DNA from: Caprimulgus europaeus
Taxonomy: Eukaryota; Chordata; Aves; Caprimulgiformes; Caprimulgidae
Direction: 5' to 3'
Assembly (NCBI GenBank): GCA_907165065.1
Contig: OU015525.1
Span: forward strand, 2,546,622-2,610,621
DNA: 64,000 bases
Position numbers and translations under genes: made by a program. Positions 10,351 to 22,620 of the stretch are shown here, piece by piece. The stretch's first letter is position 1. Every line of letters starts with the position of its first letter. Under the pieces are notes generated by a model. It made no database searches. It worked only from the letters and a program-made list of their open reading frames with translations, and had not been told where the DNA came from.

Positions 10351-13262
10351 GAAGTCCTGAAGCCTTTCTCACTCCAAACCCAGGCTTTCATGTTGCTCCA
10401 TCAGCATTGCCTCACTTTTAAACGCATCCTGAGCAGTACCACCATGGAAACTCCAAGTTAGGATCCTTCCTCTCCTTTCTGTCAACCTGCGTTGGTACTA
10501 ACGTATATCACCTTCTGCTGCTCCATTCATGAGCCTTGCTGGGACAGAGGCTTATGTCTATATGAGTTGGTAGAAGATTGAAAATAGAACACATCTCAAC
10601 ATGGTCATATTCATTTAGAAACTCCTTCTTTTTTCCCATTTTCTCAAAATGAGAGCTTTAACCAGTTCTAATTCAAAAGGCCATGCTCTGATTTAATACA
10701 TACACACAAAAGGTTTTCTTTCAAAGGATTTAAAAGAGTTTATGTAATCTGTTTAATTTCCTTTTCCATTTTAAAATACTATAAAATGTACCTAGTGGTG
10801 GTTTTTTTGTGTCTGCCCAGCAATATCTCATGAATCTTTTGGTTAATTCTGGTTGTTTTATGAGAAAGCAACACAGTAATTTTGTGAGGAGTGACAAGTA
10901 CAAATGCAAGTCATTCTTTTACACCAATCTTTCTTCAAAAAAAAAAAAAAGAGAAGTCACCCAAATGCTAAAACACAGTGGTAGAAAAAAAATGTAAAAA
11001 ATAACAGCCAACACACTGCAGCAATTCTGTTCACTCACTTTGTGCTGTGCATATATGGTGAAGAATAGGCTCAAGGTGGAATGAAGTAAATCAAACCCTA
11101 TGTCCTATATTTTCTCAGTGCATATATCTTGAGTGTTTGTCCTTTGTGCTCCAAGTGTTGACAGTATGCCTAAGAATAGCTCAACATATGCCTAGGAAGA
11201 GCTGAGATTTGTTGGTTGACTGGGCCAAATCTGTCCCTGATTTATGCACACAGGTTCAATGAGAACTTAACCTGTAAGAGAAGTTGAGTGTGCTCAGACT
11301 TCCCATCTTCAAAGAGCTCCAGGGCTCTGGCTAAGATATTATTTGACTACAAGCCATACCAATGTGAACACAGGCAGGACTGGACTGAAGAGTGGGATGA
11401 AATCCAAATTTAATTAGCAGTGTCAATGTCCTCTTGTGCATTCACGAGGCTGATGGCTTAAGGACAAGGTGTGCACTTGTGCATGGTGTGACCTAGAGTC
11501 ACAGGATGCTGACAAGCAGCAATGACTTTGTCTATTAACTCTATTACATTCATTATACTTCAGTGTTTGCTCTTTCTCTGGACAAAAGACTTTGTTTATT
11601 GGTTCAATCTTTTTTTCAATAAAAGGCTGGTGATGTAGTTTGGCCAGGGAGATAAATTCAAATTTCCTTGCCTCCTTTCCTTGTTTGAATGTTGTCTCTG
11701 ATTATGGTCCCAGACAGGGTGCATAGTGCCTCCAGCCAGAAGAAAAGCCACTTTACTAATCAGATTACCTCAGAATAAAAAAGAATAAAAATGTGAAACA
11801 AAATGGGATTTTGAACCAACTTGGATAATACAGGAATGTGATACCCTGGCCTGGTTACTGGGTGTATAATTTGTTCAGTGGGGATATGTCAGAAGGAATC
11901 AGAAGTAAAACTATGAGGAAGGGAAGAAAATAGCTTCAGAGAATTTATATCTCACTGGAGAACCAGGATTTGTGAAGAGGGAGCCAAAGTTTGGGGATCA
12001 AAAGGAGCCCAAGATTTGGAGGACTAGAAAGTATTTCTTCTCAGTGGAGAGACAATAGTTTTACCTTTTTAAAAAAAAAAATATTTATTTGTATTTTTTT
12101 ATTCCTTTAATGAATGCCCTCATGGAGGGAAAAGGAACATAAAAACAAAAACCAAAAGAGAACAAAATTTAGCTTATGAAAACTTCCCACTCAACTTACT
12201 GTTGTCCCTAAAGGAAGATTTAGACCTGGTGAACAAACCCACCTGAAGCACAGGTTGCACCATCTAAAACCCATTGAGGAGAGAAGGGTTTGTGCAATTC
12301 TGCTTCTGCACAAGCAAAAACACCTGAGAAATGCAGAGAACAGGAAGACCAGACTTTTATATAGGGACCCTGAAGCAGAGATATCTCCTTATAGCCCTGC
12401 TTTTTCCTCAACCTGTGTGGATTGACTTGTGGACAAAAGGGTGGCCATGGAAATCCAGCAAGGAAAGGGTGAAGCAGAATCATCCCTTTCTTTCCCTTGG
12501 CCTATAAAAGACATGGCTTCTGGTCAAAGTGAGAAAGAGTGTTGAGTAGGTATTTAACACCCAGTAAATCTTTACCTGCAGTAGGAAAAACTCTAGGTTT
12601 GAAACTTTCCCTTGTTAATTTAGCTAAGTGTTGCAACGACCAGACTTGGAAATGCCTCAGGGCTTGCCAAGCCATTTGGCATGATCTGCTCTCCTCTCTT
12701 TTATGTCAAGTGCAGCCTTTTTATTAATAGAGGCTATAAAATATTCCTTTACTTTATGACTGCACAAATATTCTTATATGCTCAGCTATTAAAAATATAT
12801 ATATAAAAAGGCCTTTCTCACAGAACCTGGGTGTGTGTGGGTGACTTGAAACCTCACTCGGTGTGAGATGATCCAGCTTTGACAGATAGCATGATAGCAG
12901 TGACATTAAGAAGACTTTTCTCCTTGGGCTGCCCATACACTTAATGAGGCCTTTCAGTTTAGCTCCTCCATTTCATCTCTGCTGTCCCATTAATGGCCCC
13001 ACTTCTCCTGGTGGCTGCTCCTCACGTGCTGCCCATTAAGGAAAGATTAACCAGTGATGAATGGCAGCCTGGTTCCCTGAAAGCAGGGCTGACATTCAGA
13101 TGTATAACACAGGAACTCATTAGGAGCAAGACTGGTTTCAGTAATAATAAACACTTCAGCAAAGTGCTTCTCAAGTTGCTTGTCTGACTCCCTACCCTGC
13201 TCTCCTGTCAGGACTGAAAATATCTCTTCAAGATAGAGACATGGAGGTCTTGCAGGATAACA
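10351..13262. other. No recognisable gene
   Basis: About 2.9 kb of AT-rich single-copy DNA with short A and T runs (for example 10938-10951 and 12068-12105). A TATA-like 'cctataaaag' at 12501-12510 stands alone, with no CpG-rich promoter context or downstream coding frame. Confidence 0.55.
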
Positions 13263-13338
13263 TTTAAAAAACCCCCAAAATACAAACAAACAAACAAACA
13301 AAACCCCACCAAAAAACCCTCCAATCAAACAAACCAGG
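13263..13338. repeat. A/C-only tract with (ACAA)n core
   Basis: 'aaaaaacccccaaaatacaa', then a run of about five CAAA units, then 'aaaccccaccaaaaaaccctcc'. A strongly strand-asymmetric, almost G-free low-complexity tract. Confidence 0.85.
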
Positions 13339-13454
13339 AAAAAAAAGAAAATACAAGACAAAATCAACATGTTTAATGGGCATGAATGATATAAAAAGAT
13401 TAACCTTGGGAGACATTATGAAGGAAAATGATTAGGCAATGGGGTAATGGTTAT

Positions 13455-13696
13455 AAATTAGACATGAGTAGATTTAGGTTCGATATGAGGAAGAAATTCT
13501 TCACTGTGAGGGTGGTGAGACATTGGAGCAGGTTGCCCAGAGAAGCTGTGGCTGCTCCTCCCTGGAAGTGTTCTCGACCAGGCTGGATGAGGCTTTGAGG
13601 AACCTGGTCTAGTGGAAGGTGTCCCTGCTCATGGCGGGGTTGGAACTGGATGAGCTTTAAGGTCCCTTCCAACTCAAACCATTCTATGATTCCATG
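13455..13696 (+). mobile_element. CR1 LINE 3' fragment
   Basis: Begins in the C-terminal ORF2 segment ('taggttcgatatgaggaagaaattcttcactgtgagggtggtgagacattggagcagg' encodes the [13 protein letters not shown] block), passes 'ctggatgaggctttgaggaacctggtctagtgg' and the 3' hairpin, and ends 'attctatgattccatg'. 5'-truncated by comparison with 33340-33776, with which it aligns without large gaps. Confidence 0.94.
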
Positions 13697-14023
13697 AAAA
13701 TATTGCAATGCCCTGCCTAATGTACATGTGGATATGAGTGCTGTGGGACAGGAGAAATCAGAACTATCTGTAGCGCTTGGGAACTCTCGTGGGAAATAAA
13801 CTCCCCTCCTCTCACCTCACCACTGAGCAACAGATGTAAGCTAATGATGTCTTCATCGTTTCCATCACGACTGAGCTTCTCCCTGCTTTAGCTCGCTTGT
13901 TCTCACATTGATCCCAGGAAGGATGGAGGGAAGTGAAAAAAACAAACAGTTTTCCAACTAAGGTCTAAATTTCCCAGCATTTATGTGTGGAATAAGAGGG
14001 ATTTCTTGGTTAAAAACCATTAT

Positions 14024-14136
14024 TCCATAGAATCATAGAATGGTTTGGGTTGGAAGGGTCCTTAAAGCTCATCCAGTTCTAACCCCCCTGCCATCAGCTG
14101 GGACACCTTCCACTACAGCAGGTCCCTCATCCTGCA
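14024..14136 (-). mobile_element. Short CR1 LINE 3' tail
   Basis: The reverse-strand octamer end 'tccatagaatcatagaatgg' is followed by 'gtttgggttggaagggtccttaaagctcatccagtt' and 'gggacaccttccactacagcagg', homologous to the other classical CR1 tails here. Homology is lost at about 14136. Confidence 0.9.
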
Positions 14137-14908
14137 AACCACAATATATCTTCTGTTTCTATAATTGTATGTCCTGATCCTCCCCTGTGTTCAGTTACCA
14201 AAGCAGCACAAGATAATCCATGTGAGGGAGCCCATTAAAGTGATATTTGAGGTTGAACAAAGGCTGCTAGCCTATCATATGACCACCACTATGAGGAATG
14301 CTAGGCATGATAAAACCTTTAGCACCCTTTTTAATCCACACTAGAATACAGCAGGGATGTAATTACTGACTGAAAATAACTAAATTAAAGTCATACCTAT
14401 ACTAAGAAATATGAGGATCAACATATTCACACCTACATGTACTGTTGGTACTAAGAAGAGAATGCAACTATGCATAATGCGTTTACTGGTTCTCAGCTGG
14501 TGGAAGTTGCTGTGGTTTGGCTTTAGTTTGGGCTGAAAATGCAGATGTTAAAGGGAAGACATGTTATGCTGTTTAATTTTGTTGAAAATAGCAGGGCAAG
14601 AGAGCTTTGCTGTTGTTCTTGTACACAGATTTCTTTCCTAAAGTGGTTGACCTGCCCAAACAGTTAATCATTTAAGATCCCACAAGGCAGAAAGTAAAGC
14701 TTCTAAATGACAGACTTGAAGAAACCTGGATACTTTCAGGTTAGTAACAAAGGAAAAAAAAAATATTTTTTTTTGTCCTGAAGATTTATGTGTCTCTGCT
14801 GTCTTCAGTCTTGGGGAAAAGAAAAAGAAATAGAGGAGGAGGAGAGCAGAGAGTGAATGGGGAGCTCTAAAGAACAAGGCTTGTTTCTTCTGCTGCTGTA
14901 GGGAGAGA

Positions 14909-15039
14909 GAATCACAGAATCACAGAACTGTAATGGTTGGAAAAGACCTTTAAGATCATTGAGTCCAACCATAAAACTAACTCTACCAATTCCACCTCTA
15001 AACCATGTCCCTCAGCACCTGTCTACCTGTCTTTTAAAG
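14909..15039 (-). mobile_element. CR1 LINE 3' tail, 'aaaagaccttt' subfamily
   Basis: 'gaatcacagaatcacagaa' followed by 'ggttggaaaagacctttaagatcattgagtccaaccataaa'. This subfamily differs from the classical copies and is shared with 25501-25750, 42588-42838 and 52726-53062. The copy is truncated at 'ctgtcttttaaa' (about 15039). Confidence 0.9.
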
Positions 15040-17059
15040 GGTAGTAGAGAGCTCAGTTAGAGAGTGCATCCCGCCAAAACCCATCCCATTTTCCCAGCTT
15101 CTCCCTTGGCAGCAACAGCAAACTTCAATAGACAATGTAGGCATCAGACAATGACCATGCTACTTCCTAAGGCTCTTCCTTCTTCTGCTTAGTTCTAGAG
15201 CTGACCCTGAGAAGTCACCAACCAAGGAATAATCCCACCAGTTCAAATTAACACTGCTCTAGGAAGCTGTTTGCTGCACTCAGGACCAAAATATCTGTAA
15301 TTCACACAAGAATCAGTTTGTTTTCCTGGTGCTGAAGAAGAAAATTGGGAAAGTGGAAGGGGATGCCACACTAATTAACCTTGTCTGTGATGGAGAATTA
15401 CTGCAATTATTTCACAACATGACTCTAAAGAGTGCAGCACTGGCTTTATATGTAATGTTTCATCATTATTATGAGCTGTACTAGCCCTGGCATTGTGTGA
15501 GATTATTCCACTATGTGGTATGTGCAATGTGCTGAGAGGGAAAACCAGCCAGTTACACAGTGAGAGCATGGAGCATTGCAGCAGGGTTAGGAGAATATAA
15601 ATTGCCTCTACAAATTGCATTTATTTTTAGCCAGAAGCTCCAAAGAACAGCTACATGTCATTCTCCAGGGAAGACTCTGGCAGGAAAAAAAGCAACAAGC
15701 TGTTATATTCACCCCCTGGTGAAAGTTGAGCAACATGAAGTAGCTTCCACTGGAAGTTGGGGATTTGCTCCAATCCAAAGGTTGTGTTTATTTCTCTTCC
15801 TTCTTTCCTGCCATTGAAAGATGCCAGAGGGCAAGTGACAGCCAAGAGCTCCTTGCTTTATTGAACACAGACTAAGGGGGCTTCTCCAGAAAGAACTTTC
15901 TCTGATTTATCACAAAAAATAATAATAATGAAAAAAATAATAATAAACTTCAGATACCAGCTAATTCCAAATGACTGGGAAGGGAGGAAACCTTTCCAAA
16001 TCAAAGGACAAAGCTCGTATGTTTGCTCAAACCAAAGACATCATCAAAAAGAAGCCAAAGGTTTTTGAGTTAGGAATAAAAAGGTTTTAAAATGGTTTGA
16101 TCTGCTAAAACTCCAGGGGCAGTTGCACACACAACCTCCCTTCTTGTTGTCAAACTCTTCTGTGCTTAAAGATCAAAGCTCAAGCATAGGCTAAAGTTAC
16201 TATGCACAACCACTTGCTGGGCATCATCTGGGCTTTAGCTACTATCCATTGTACACAGACTAGAGAAAAGGCAGCTTAGAGAAAAGGCATCTGGGTTCTC
16301 TTTACCTCCTAAAATAGCATACAGCTCCATGTGAATCCATCTTAGCCTGGCCATGTATCTAAGCCCTTGAAAATCCATGAAGAAAATATATTTTTCCCAA
16401 GAAATGCAATTACAGGTATTAACTTAGATTTTCCCAAGCCACATAGATACTTCTAATGCCTTAAGTTTTCCTACTGCTTCCATTTCATTTTACCTTTTCA
16501 AGGTTTTGGTTAACTTTTACCTTTTTGGTAACCTTTACTTTTTACCTTTTTGGTTACCATTTGCCCTGATCAGAGATAAAGATTAAAATTTTCTAAGTGC
16601 TAACTTACTTACAAAATAATTTTCATTGCTGGACTTACACATATCCACTAAACATTTGATGCTGCCTTGGAAAACAAATGAGCAGGCACCTTGATGCTAG
16701 AATAACCACCTTGAAGCCTCAGAAGAGAAGACTGCTTTAAGGAGAGTGACAGAGGTCTTGGTAGAGCTGTGCTGAAAATCTCCCAATGTCCATGAGGTTT
16801 TTTATCTGTGTGTCTTATCCTTTGCTGAAAGACTACTGCTCTTTCTCCAAACTGTACCTGAGTAGTGAATTTTAGGACTTAGTATTCTAAGGGTTTAGTA
16901 TTCTTCTGTTTTAATATACCATTGAATATATATTATTGCACAAAGATATTTATTGATTTAATAATAATTTTATTATTTATTTTTCACCAGCAGGGAAGAT
17001 GAAAGCCTCAGTTTGCATAAGTTGATGACCAAATACTTCTAAACCTCTGTGTAGAGGAA
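15040..17059. other. No recognisable gene
   Basis: About 2 kb of single-copy sequence. It holds a small local duplication with an inverted element at 16515-16558 ('ttttacctttttggtaacc' repeated as 'tttttacctttttggttacc') and AAT-rich strings at 15905-15945. Frames of 81-85 codons at 15375-15817 overlap on opposite strands and look like chance. Confidence 0.55.
16515..16558 (+). repeat. Local imperfect tandem duplication
   Basis: Two copies of about 20 bp (16515-16533 and 16539-16558) contain GGTAACC and GGTTACC respectively. The first is a perfect 7-base near-palindrome, so the pair can fold or slip. Confidence 0.7.
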
Positions 17060-17249
17060 AATCATAGAATCATAGAATGGTTTGGGCTGGAAGGGACCTT
17101 GAAGATCATCCAGCTCCAACCCCCTGCCATCACCAGGTACACCTTCCACTAGACCAGGTTGCTCAAAGCCTCATCCACCCTGGCCTGAAACACTTCCAGG
17201 GAGGGGGCATCCACAACTTCTTTGGGCAACCTGTTCCAGTGTCTCAATA
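17060..17249 (-). mobile_element. CR1 LINE 3' tail
   Basis: 'aatcatagaatcatagaatgg' then 'tttgggctggaagggaccttgaagatcatccagctccaaccccc', 'cttccactagaccaggttgctcaaagcctcatcc', 'cttccagggaggggg', ending at 'ctttgggcaacctgttccagtgtctcaat'. 5'-truncated on the right. The classical octamers are intact, suggesting moderate age. Confidence 0.94.
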
Positions 17250-20098
17250 TGTACAGAGATGAGATATAACTAAAGTAGGAAAGTATTTTTTCCTCCTTGA
17301 GGGCTTTGGTTTCTCAAAATACTAGCCAGACATCTGAATTGCTGTGGGCTGTGGTTAAAGGACATTCTAATGGGGATTGTATTCAGAGATTTAAATAACC
17401 AGATGGCACCTGGTCCTGCTCAAGTCTTCAGTTACTTTAGGTCTGAGAATTCACAGTCTTGCTGACTCTTTCAGAGGAGGGTTTTGGTGGAGTGAGTACT
17501 CCACAATACTGGTAACACTCTCTTTGATCCAGTGTCTTTCCTTTTGATTCCCAGTGGAAAGCTGATTAATAAAACAAGCATTTGGCATGAGTCTGTTGAC
17601 TGACTTTACGCCTTTATGTGATGATCAAAGCGCCACTGTCTGATGGATCAGTGATGCAATGGAAAAAGGACGACAGAAAAAAAGAAAGAAAAAAGAAAAA
17701 AGAAGACAAAGGAGGATGAGTTCCTGAAAAACTCCCCTAAGCTCCAGCAGTTAACAATTTGACATGAACTGTGCCTGGTGCAGAGTCATAATTTCAGACA
17801 GAATATCTAGAAATGCTAAAGAGAAAAAAAAAAAATCAGGTTGATAGAGTTTGGCAGATTCACTGATGATGGAGAAAGAGCTAAAAGGATAACCCATTGG
17901 GTATTGGAGAAGTTTCAGGTACATTTATGTTTCTCCTTCCCCTTTCTCTATGTCTCCTATATCAGACTAACCTCTTCTGCATTAACACTGGGAACAGCTT
18001 GGGCATACTTTACATTTGCTGCCATTAAAGTAATCGATCTGTCATCTAAACTCACCAACGGATTGGAAGAGGAGGGACAAGGAGGACACATGACTAGAAA
18101 ATTAATTTGCACAGGAGTCTGAGCAGCAAGAAAAGTTGCCTTGGAGCTGCTCATTAGCCAAGCTGATGACAAAGCAAAAATAAAAAGAAGGTAAGGTTTT
18201 AAGGCAGCTTTCTAACCAAGGTACTCAAACATCCATTTCCATCTGCCCAGGATGAGCAACTTTGCACAAATTAGGCTCATGTGCACCATATGTCTATTTA
18301 TTTCCATCTTTATCCTCTTTGCAAAGCTATTTGAAGACAGCATGCCAAGTTAATGTTTTAGAGGTTCAGCAAAATCAGTGCCTGGAACAAAAAAAACCCA
18401 ACAAACCAAAAAAACCACCCCCAACAATCCTCCTAAAACAAAATAAGAATAGAACAAAACCCCTGCCTAATCACTTTCACAAAAGAATTAGCATAATTTG
18501 TCTCCACTTCAGATGCTTCTACTGACAAATACAATAGCTGCAGCAAAGCAAGGGGTAATTAATAACTAATATTCATTTTAACCAAGTTTAAATAACATTT
18601 ACAAATGCATCAATGAACACCAGACATAACAATACAAACCTTAAAAAGAAGAGCTGAGGAAACCAGGTCACTTAGTCCTAGGAGTGAAGACCTAAAGGCA
18701 AGAACAGCTGTTTGCAAGCTATTCATGACAATGTTTGTCTGCTCTTTTCTTGACCATTTCTGTTCCTGGCTGGCATTTGGCATAGAGACTACAGACTACT
18801 CTTGTAATCAGGACAGTTGTTAGGAGGGAGCTTTTAGGCATCTAAGTGAAAGTTAAAAAGAGCCAAAATAAGCTTTTTGCAGTTAATTTATGCACACTCA
18901 AATTTTGAAGATATGTCACACCTGGACCTTCTGGGAAGGAAGAACTTTTGTTATTGATGAAATGGAAAAATCCATACTGGAAAGCCTCCTGAGCATCTGC
19001 TTTTGGGAGCTTGTGGATGAAAAAAAGAAAGGAAGGTGACTGTAATATTTGAAAGCAAAGTGTAGTCAGGGCATTGAGATCTGGTCCCTTACAAGTTTAA
19101 ATGTGAGTTTTGTGCCATGAGAAGAAACGAGCTGGAAGCAGAGGTCTCCTAGCTACTCAGAAAGCAGGTATCCACAGGCAATATTTAGACTTTGCATTTT
19201 ATTGTCTTATCTTCACCAAAACTTCCCTAACACATTTTAGTTTTGGGAGAAAAGCAGTAATAATTTATTTCATTCACTTCTGAAGCACAGAATTCCGTGA
19301 GTAAAAGTACACATACACACAAAAAAAGTCTGTATCCTGATATATGTATTTCACTCAATATTTATTTGTAAAACCTCATCCTTTTAATGGAATTTACTCT
19401 ATATTTTTGAGATATGTGACATATACCAGCTGATTAAAATTACTCTGCCAGCTGATAGGAGAGACTGCTTTGAATAATCCAAATAAATGATAAACATGAT
19501 GGTTTCCAAAAGGCAGGTGTCTTCAGTGATTGCCCTGGAGGGCACAAGCTTTTTCTTAATGTTGTAAGAAATGGTTGAATATCACAACCTGCATTTATAG
19601 TAGACAAGGTCAAACATGGCCAGTCAGTTGGCAACATACATAGACCTATTTAATTTTCACTGTCTGCATTAGGATAAGTGGCAAGGCTGTTACCAAGATC
19701 TAAACAAAATTTCTCCCAGAAAAGGAGATTGACACTGGAAGAGTGACCAGAACCAGAGACCATGAGATAACACTTTTAAATCCCTACTTCCATTCTACTT
19801 GAGCTAAGCATGAATACCACTCTGATGGTTGCTCTTAAGCAATATCATTTCCTTGATCAATTTGCAACAATAATTACTCACTGACTTCGAGTTTAATTCT
19901 GGTTTAATTTTTTCAAGATGTGTATCTATTACTTTTCTGAACTAAGCTACATGGAGCTGGAGAAAGACTCCATAGATCCAAAGACAGCTTCCCCCAGTTT
20001 TCTGGAAATCATAAAGTAAAAGGAAATAAATGTTATGAAAAAAGGTTTGCACTATTTCCATATTATTGAGAGCCAGCTGCAGAGTGTGTCATACAGAC
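17250..20098. other. No recognisable gene
   Basis: About 2.8 kb without a transposon I recognise. It contains a purine-rich run at 17674-17713 and the A/C tract listed at 18387. A 93-codon frame (17841-18122) overlaps a reverse 71-codon frame and has no identifiable domain. Confidence 0.5.
18387..18430. repeat. A/C-only low-complexity tract
   Basis: 'acaaaaaaaacccaacaaac' continuing as 'caaaaaaaccacccccaaca'. Same style as the tracts at 4099 and 13263. Confidence 0.8.
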
Positions 20099-20166
20099 CA
20101 TGGATGGTTGATTGTCTTCAATTCATTGGTGATTGTCATGGATGGTTGATTGTCTTCAATTCATTG
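20099..20166 (+). repeat. 38-bp tandem duplication (1.8 copies)
   Basis: The unit starting 'catggatggttgattgtctt' (20099-20136) is repeated exactly for 30 bp at 20137-20166. It sits 170 bp upstream of the young CR1 at 20336. Confidence 0.93.
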
Positions 20167-20335
20167 TTGAGAAGATGACTTATTCTGGAGTTATGCTTGT
20201 CCTGATAAATCACAGAGGAACGGGGTCTGTTCTTTCCATGGCTCTAATGCAAAATGGCACAAGGTATCTCAGCTAGCATCCATGTGACTACACTCTCCTC
20301 TCCTTTGTGTAGGGTGCCTTCATCCATATCCATAA

Positions 20336-21142
20336 TTGGGCAGGGAAAACTTGATGAAATATAATAAGGGCAAGTGTAGGGTGTTGCACCTGGGCAGGAA
20401 CAACCCCAGGTTCCAGTATAGGTTGGGAAATGATCTCCTAGAGAGCAGTGTAGGGGAAAGGGATCTGGGAGTCCTGGTGGACAGCAGGATGACCATGAGC
20501 CAGCACTGTGCCCTTGTGGCCAGGAAGGCCAATGGCATCCTGGGGTGCATTAGAAGGGCTGTGGTCAGTAGGTCAAGAGAGGTTCTTCTTCCCCTCTACT
20601 CTGCCCTGGTGAGGCCACATCTGGAATATTGTGTCCAGTTCTGGGCCCCCCAGTTCAAGAAGGACAGGGAGCTGCTTGAGAGAGTCCAGCGAAGAGCCAC
20701 CAAGATGATGAAGGGAGTGGAGCATCTCCCTGATGAGGAAAGGCTGAGGGAGCTGGGCCTCTTTAGCTTGGAGAAGAGGAGACTGAGGGGGGACCTCATT
20801 AATGTTTATAAATATTTGAAGGGTGAGTGTCAGGAGGATGGGGCCAGGCTCTTCACAGTAACGACCGATGATAGGACAAGGGGTAATGGGTGTGAGCTGG
20901 AACACAGGAGGTTCTGCTTGGATTTGAGAAGGAACTTCTTTACTGTGAGGGTGACAGAGCTCTGGAACAGGCTGCCCAGGGAGTTTGTGGAGTCTCCTTC
21001 TCTGGAGACATTCAAGACCCGCCTGGACGCCTTCCTGTGTGAACTCATCTCAGTGTTCCTGCTCCGGCAGGGGGGTTGGACTGGATGATCTTTCGAGGTC
21101 CCTTCCAATCCCTGACATTCTGTGATTCTGTGATTCTGTGAT
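20336..21142 (+). mobile_element. Young CR1 LINE copy with intact C-terminal ORF2 frame
   Basis: 807 bp, 5'-truncated, with one continuous 250-codon frame (20336-21088). It corresponds to the region after the RT catalytic motif: '[20 protein letters not shown]', '[20 protein letters not shown]', '[20 protein letters not shown]', '[20 protein letters not shown]', '[20 protein letters not shown]', '[20 protein letters not shown]'. The catalytic FADD block lies upstream and is absent, so it could not act alone. Where copy 59373 has a TAG stop after 'DLI', this copy has TCA and reads on for 17 codons. The 3' end is complete: hairpin 'ggttggactggatgatc...ggtcccttccaatcc' and three ATTCTGTG octamers. 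Few differences from the copies at 59373 and 62165 mark it as recent. Confidence 0.97.
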
Positions 21143-21781
21143 AGCATATTGGGAACAGCCACAGGACCTTGATATTCTCCAGTATATGTCCTGACTCTTT
21201 CTAGAAAAGTGCTAGTTGGCTTGACCAAAATTGTGCCAAGAGTGTACTAAGGGTGTGGACTGTCAGAAAACAGTGCTTCAGCCCCAGTTTGCTTTCTCAG
21301 GAAAGACCTAACACCTGAATCTGCCATATGGTGTTAAGTACCAGGGATTAATCTCTCCTGCTGTTGGGATCAGTGTCTGCTGGGTGAATGCAGATCCATG
21401 GATGAGAATGTATCAAATGAGAAACATGACACAAATATTCAGAATAGAAATATGCATATCCAGCTAATTTATCTGCACAAACCCATTTTTGTGATGCTTT
21501 AAAGTCCAGCCACTGATTTTTTTCCTAATGTTTGTCTCATCTGGCTTTTCTTAAGTAACACACAGTGTCTTGGTTTTGCTCAGCAAAGTTATCAAGGCAC
21601 TTCTAACTTTTAATTTAGCAAACAGATTCTGAAAACTTTTTGCCAGTTAACAAAAATTTTTGTTTGTTTTTTTTGGCCTTTCTTCTTTTTCTCTCTTGCA
21701 GGGTTTTAAAACACACAATTCCAGTATCAGTCTCACCCATACTATGTATAAGGACCAAATTAATTTAATTAATCCTGCAAT
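21143..21781. other. No recognisable gene or repeat
   Basis: Single-copy sequence. A pyrimidine-rich run ending 'tctctcttgcag' at about 21680-21701 looks like a splice acceptor but no credible exon follows. Confidence 0.5.
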
Positions 21782-21831
21782 AATCATGGAATGGTAGGGG
21801 TTGGAAAGGACCTCTGGAGATCATCTAGTTC
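21782..21831 (-). mobile_element. Very short CR1 LINE 3' end
   Basis: 'aatcatggaatggtaggggttggaaaggacctctggagatcatctagtt' is the reverse-strand terminal 50 bp of a CR1 (one octamer plus one hairpin arm). It is either an extreme 5' truncation or a deletion remnant. Confidence 0.85.
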
Positions 21832-21934
21832 ATTACATGCATAGTTTTTATTATACATTTAATCTAGGAAAGCAGTTCACGTTGAATTGTTTGTACTGTC
21901 CACCCTGGAGGTTAAATCCTTTACAATTTCTCAT

Positions 21935-22620
21935 TTTCTGAGTGGCAATCCTATTTGGATTAGTTGGTCTGCATTGGTTTTTTCTGGATATAAAAATTGG
22001 CATTCAGATGGGCTAACTTGATTCATCATGGAATTGGTCAAGTTTCTCAAACAATTCAGATCTCTCTGTAGAATCACTGCCCTAATGAGAGGCAATAATT
22101 GTCTTTTAGAAGTGATTTTATTATTATCTTCATTCTTACTCTTTATTCTATTCCAAATCATTGATAATGATATCGAATAGTTCTTGCAGAACCTGCTTCA
22201 GTGATGATTGCCATCGACAAGCTCTTTCTGAAATTAGTCATTTTACCAGCTCTTAATTGATTCTGTATTTATATTATTCATTTTTATAAAAAAAATATAT
22301 ATAAAAAAAAACAGACTGCTGAAAATGAATCAAACCCTTTAGAAAAATCTTACACTGATGTGCTTACCAGTATCACAGATCTTGTTATCTCATCAGAAAC
22401 ACAATCAGGCTGGCTTGACAAAAGCACATTGACTGACATTAATTGTATTCTGACCCTCTGGTTCTTTATTGATTGCATCTAGTAACATAGTTTTCACTAT
22501 TTTGTACAGAATGGATGCTCAGGCTTACCAGCTGATAATTACCATCTCATTTCTGTTGTCCCACATGACATCAGTTTTGGACTCAATAGATCATTTTGCC
22601 TGAACTGTGGTAGTCTGAGG
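21935..22620 (-). mobile_element. Ancient CR1-clade LINE reverse-transcriptase fossil
   Basis: Heavily decayed. On the minus strand, translating by eye, blocks occur in the order expected of CR1-clade ORF2: 'GNYQLVSLSIHSVQ' (family: GNYRPVSLTSVPGK) near 22545-22500, 'QCAFVKPA' (family: QHGFRKGKSC) near 22430, 'KGFDSFSA' (family: KAFDTVSH) near 22330, and 'LFDIIINDL' (family: LFNIFINDL) near 22175-22150. The plus strand shows the matching 'ccaaatcattgataatgatatcgaatag'. Poly-A/TA expansion at 22288-22312 interrupts it. It is far older than the other CR1s and probably belongs to an old CR1 or L3-like branch. The edges are uncertain. Confidence 0.68.

Noticed and set aside
12501-12510. TATA-like 'cctataaaag' as a promoter
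   Set aside because: Isolated match in AT-rich DNA, with no CpG-rich context, initiator or downstream gene.
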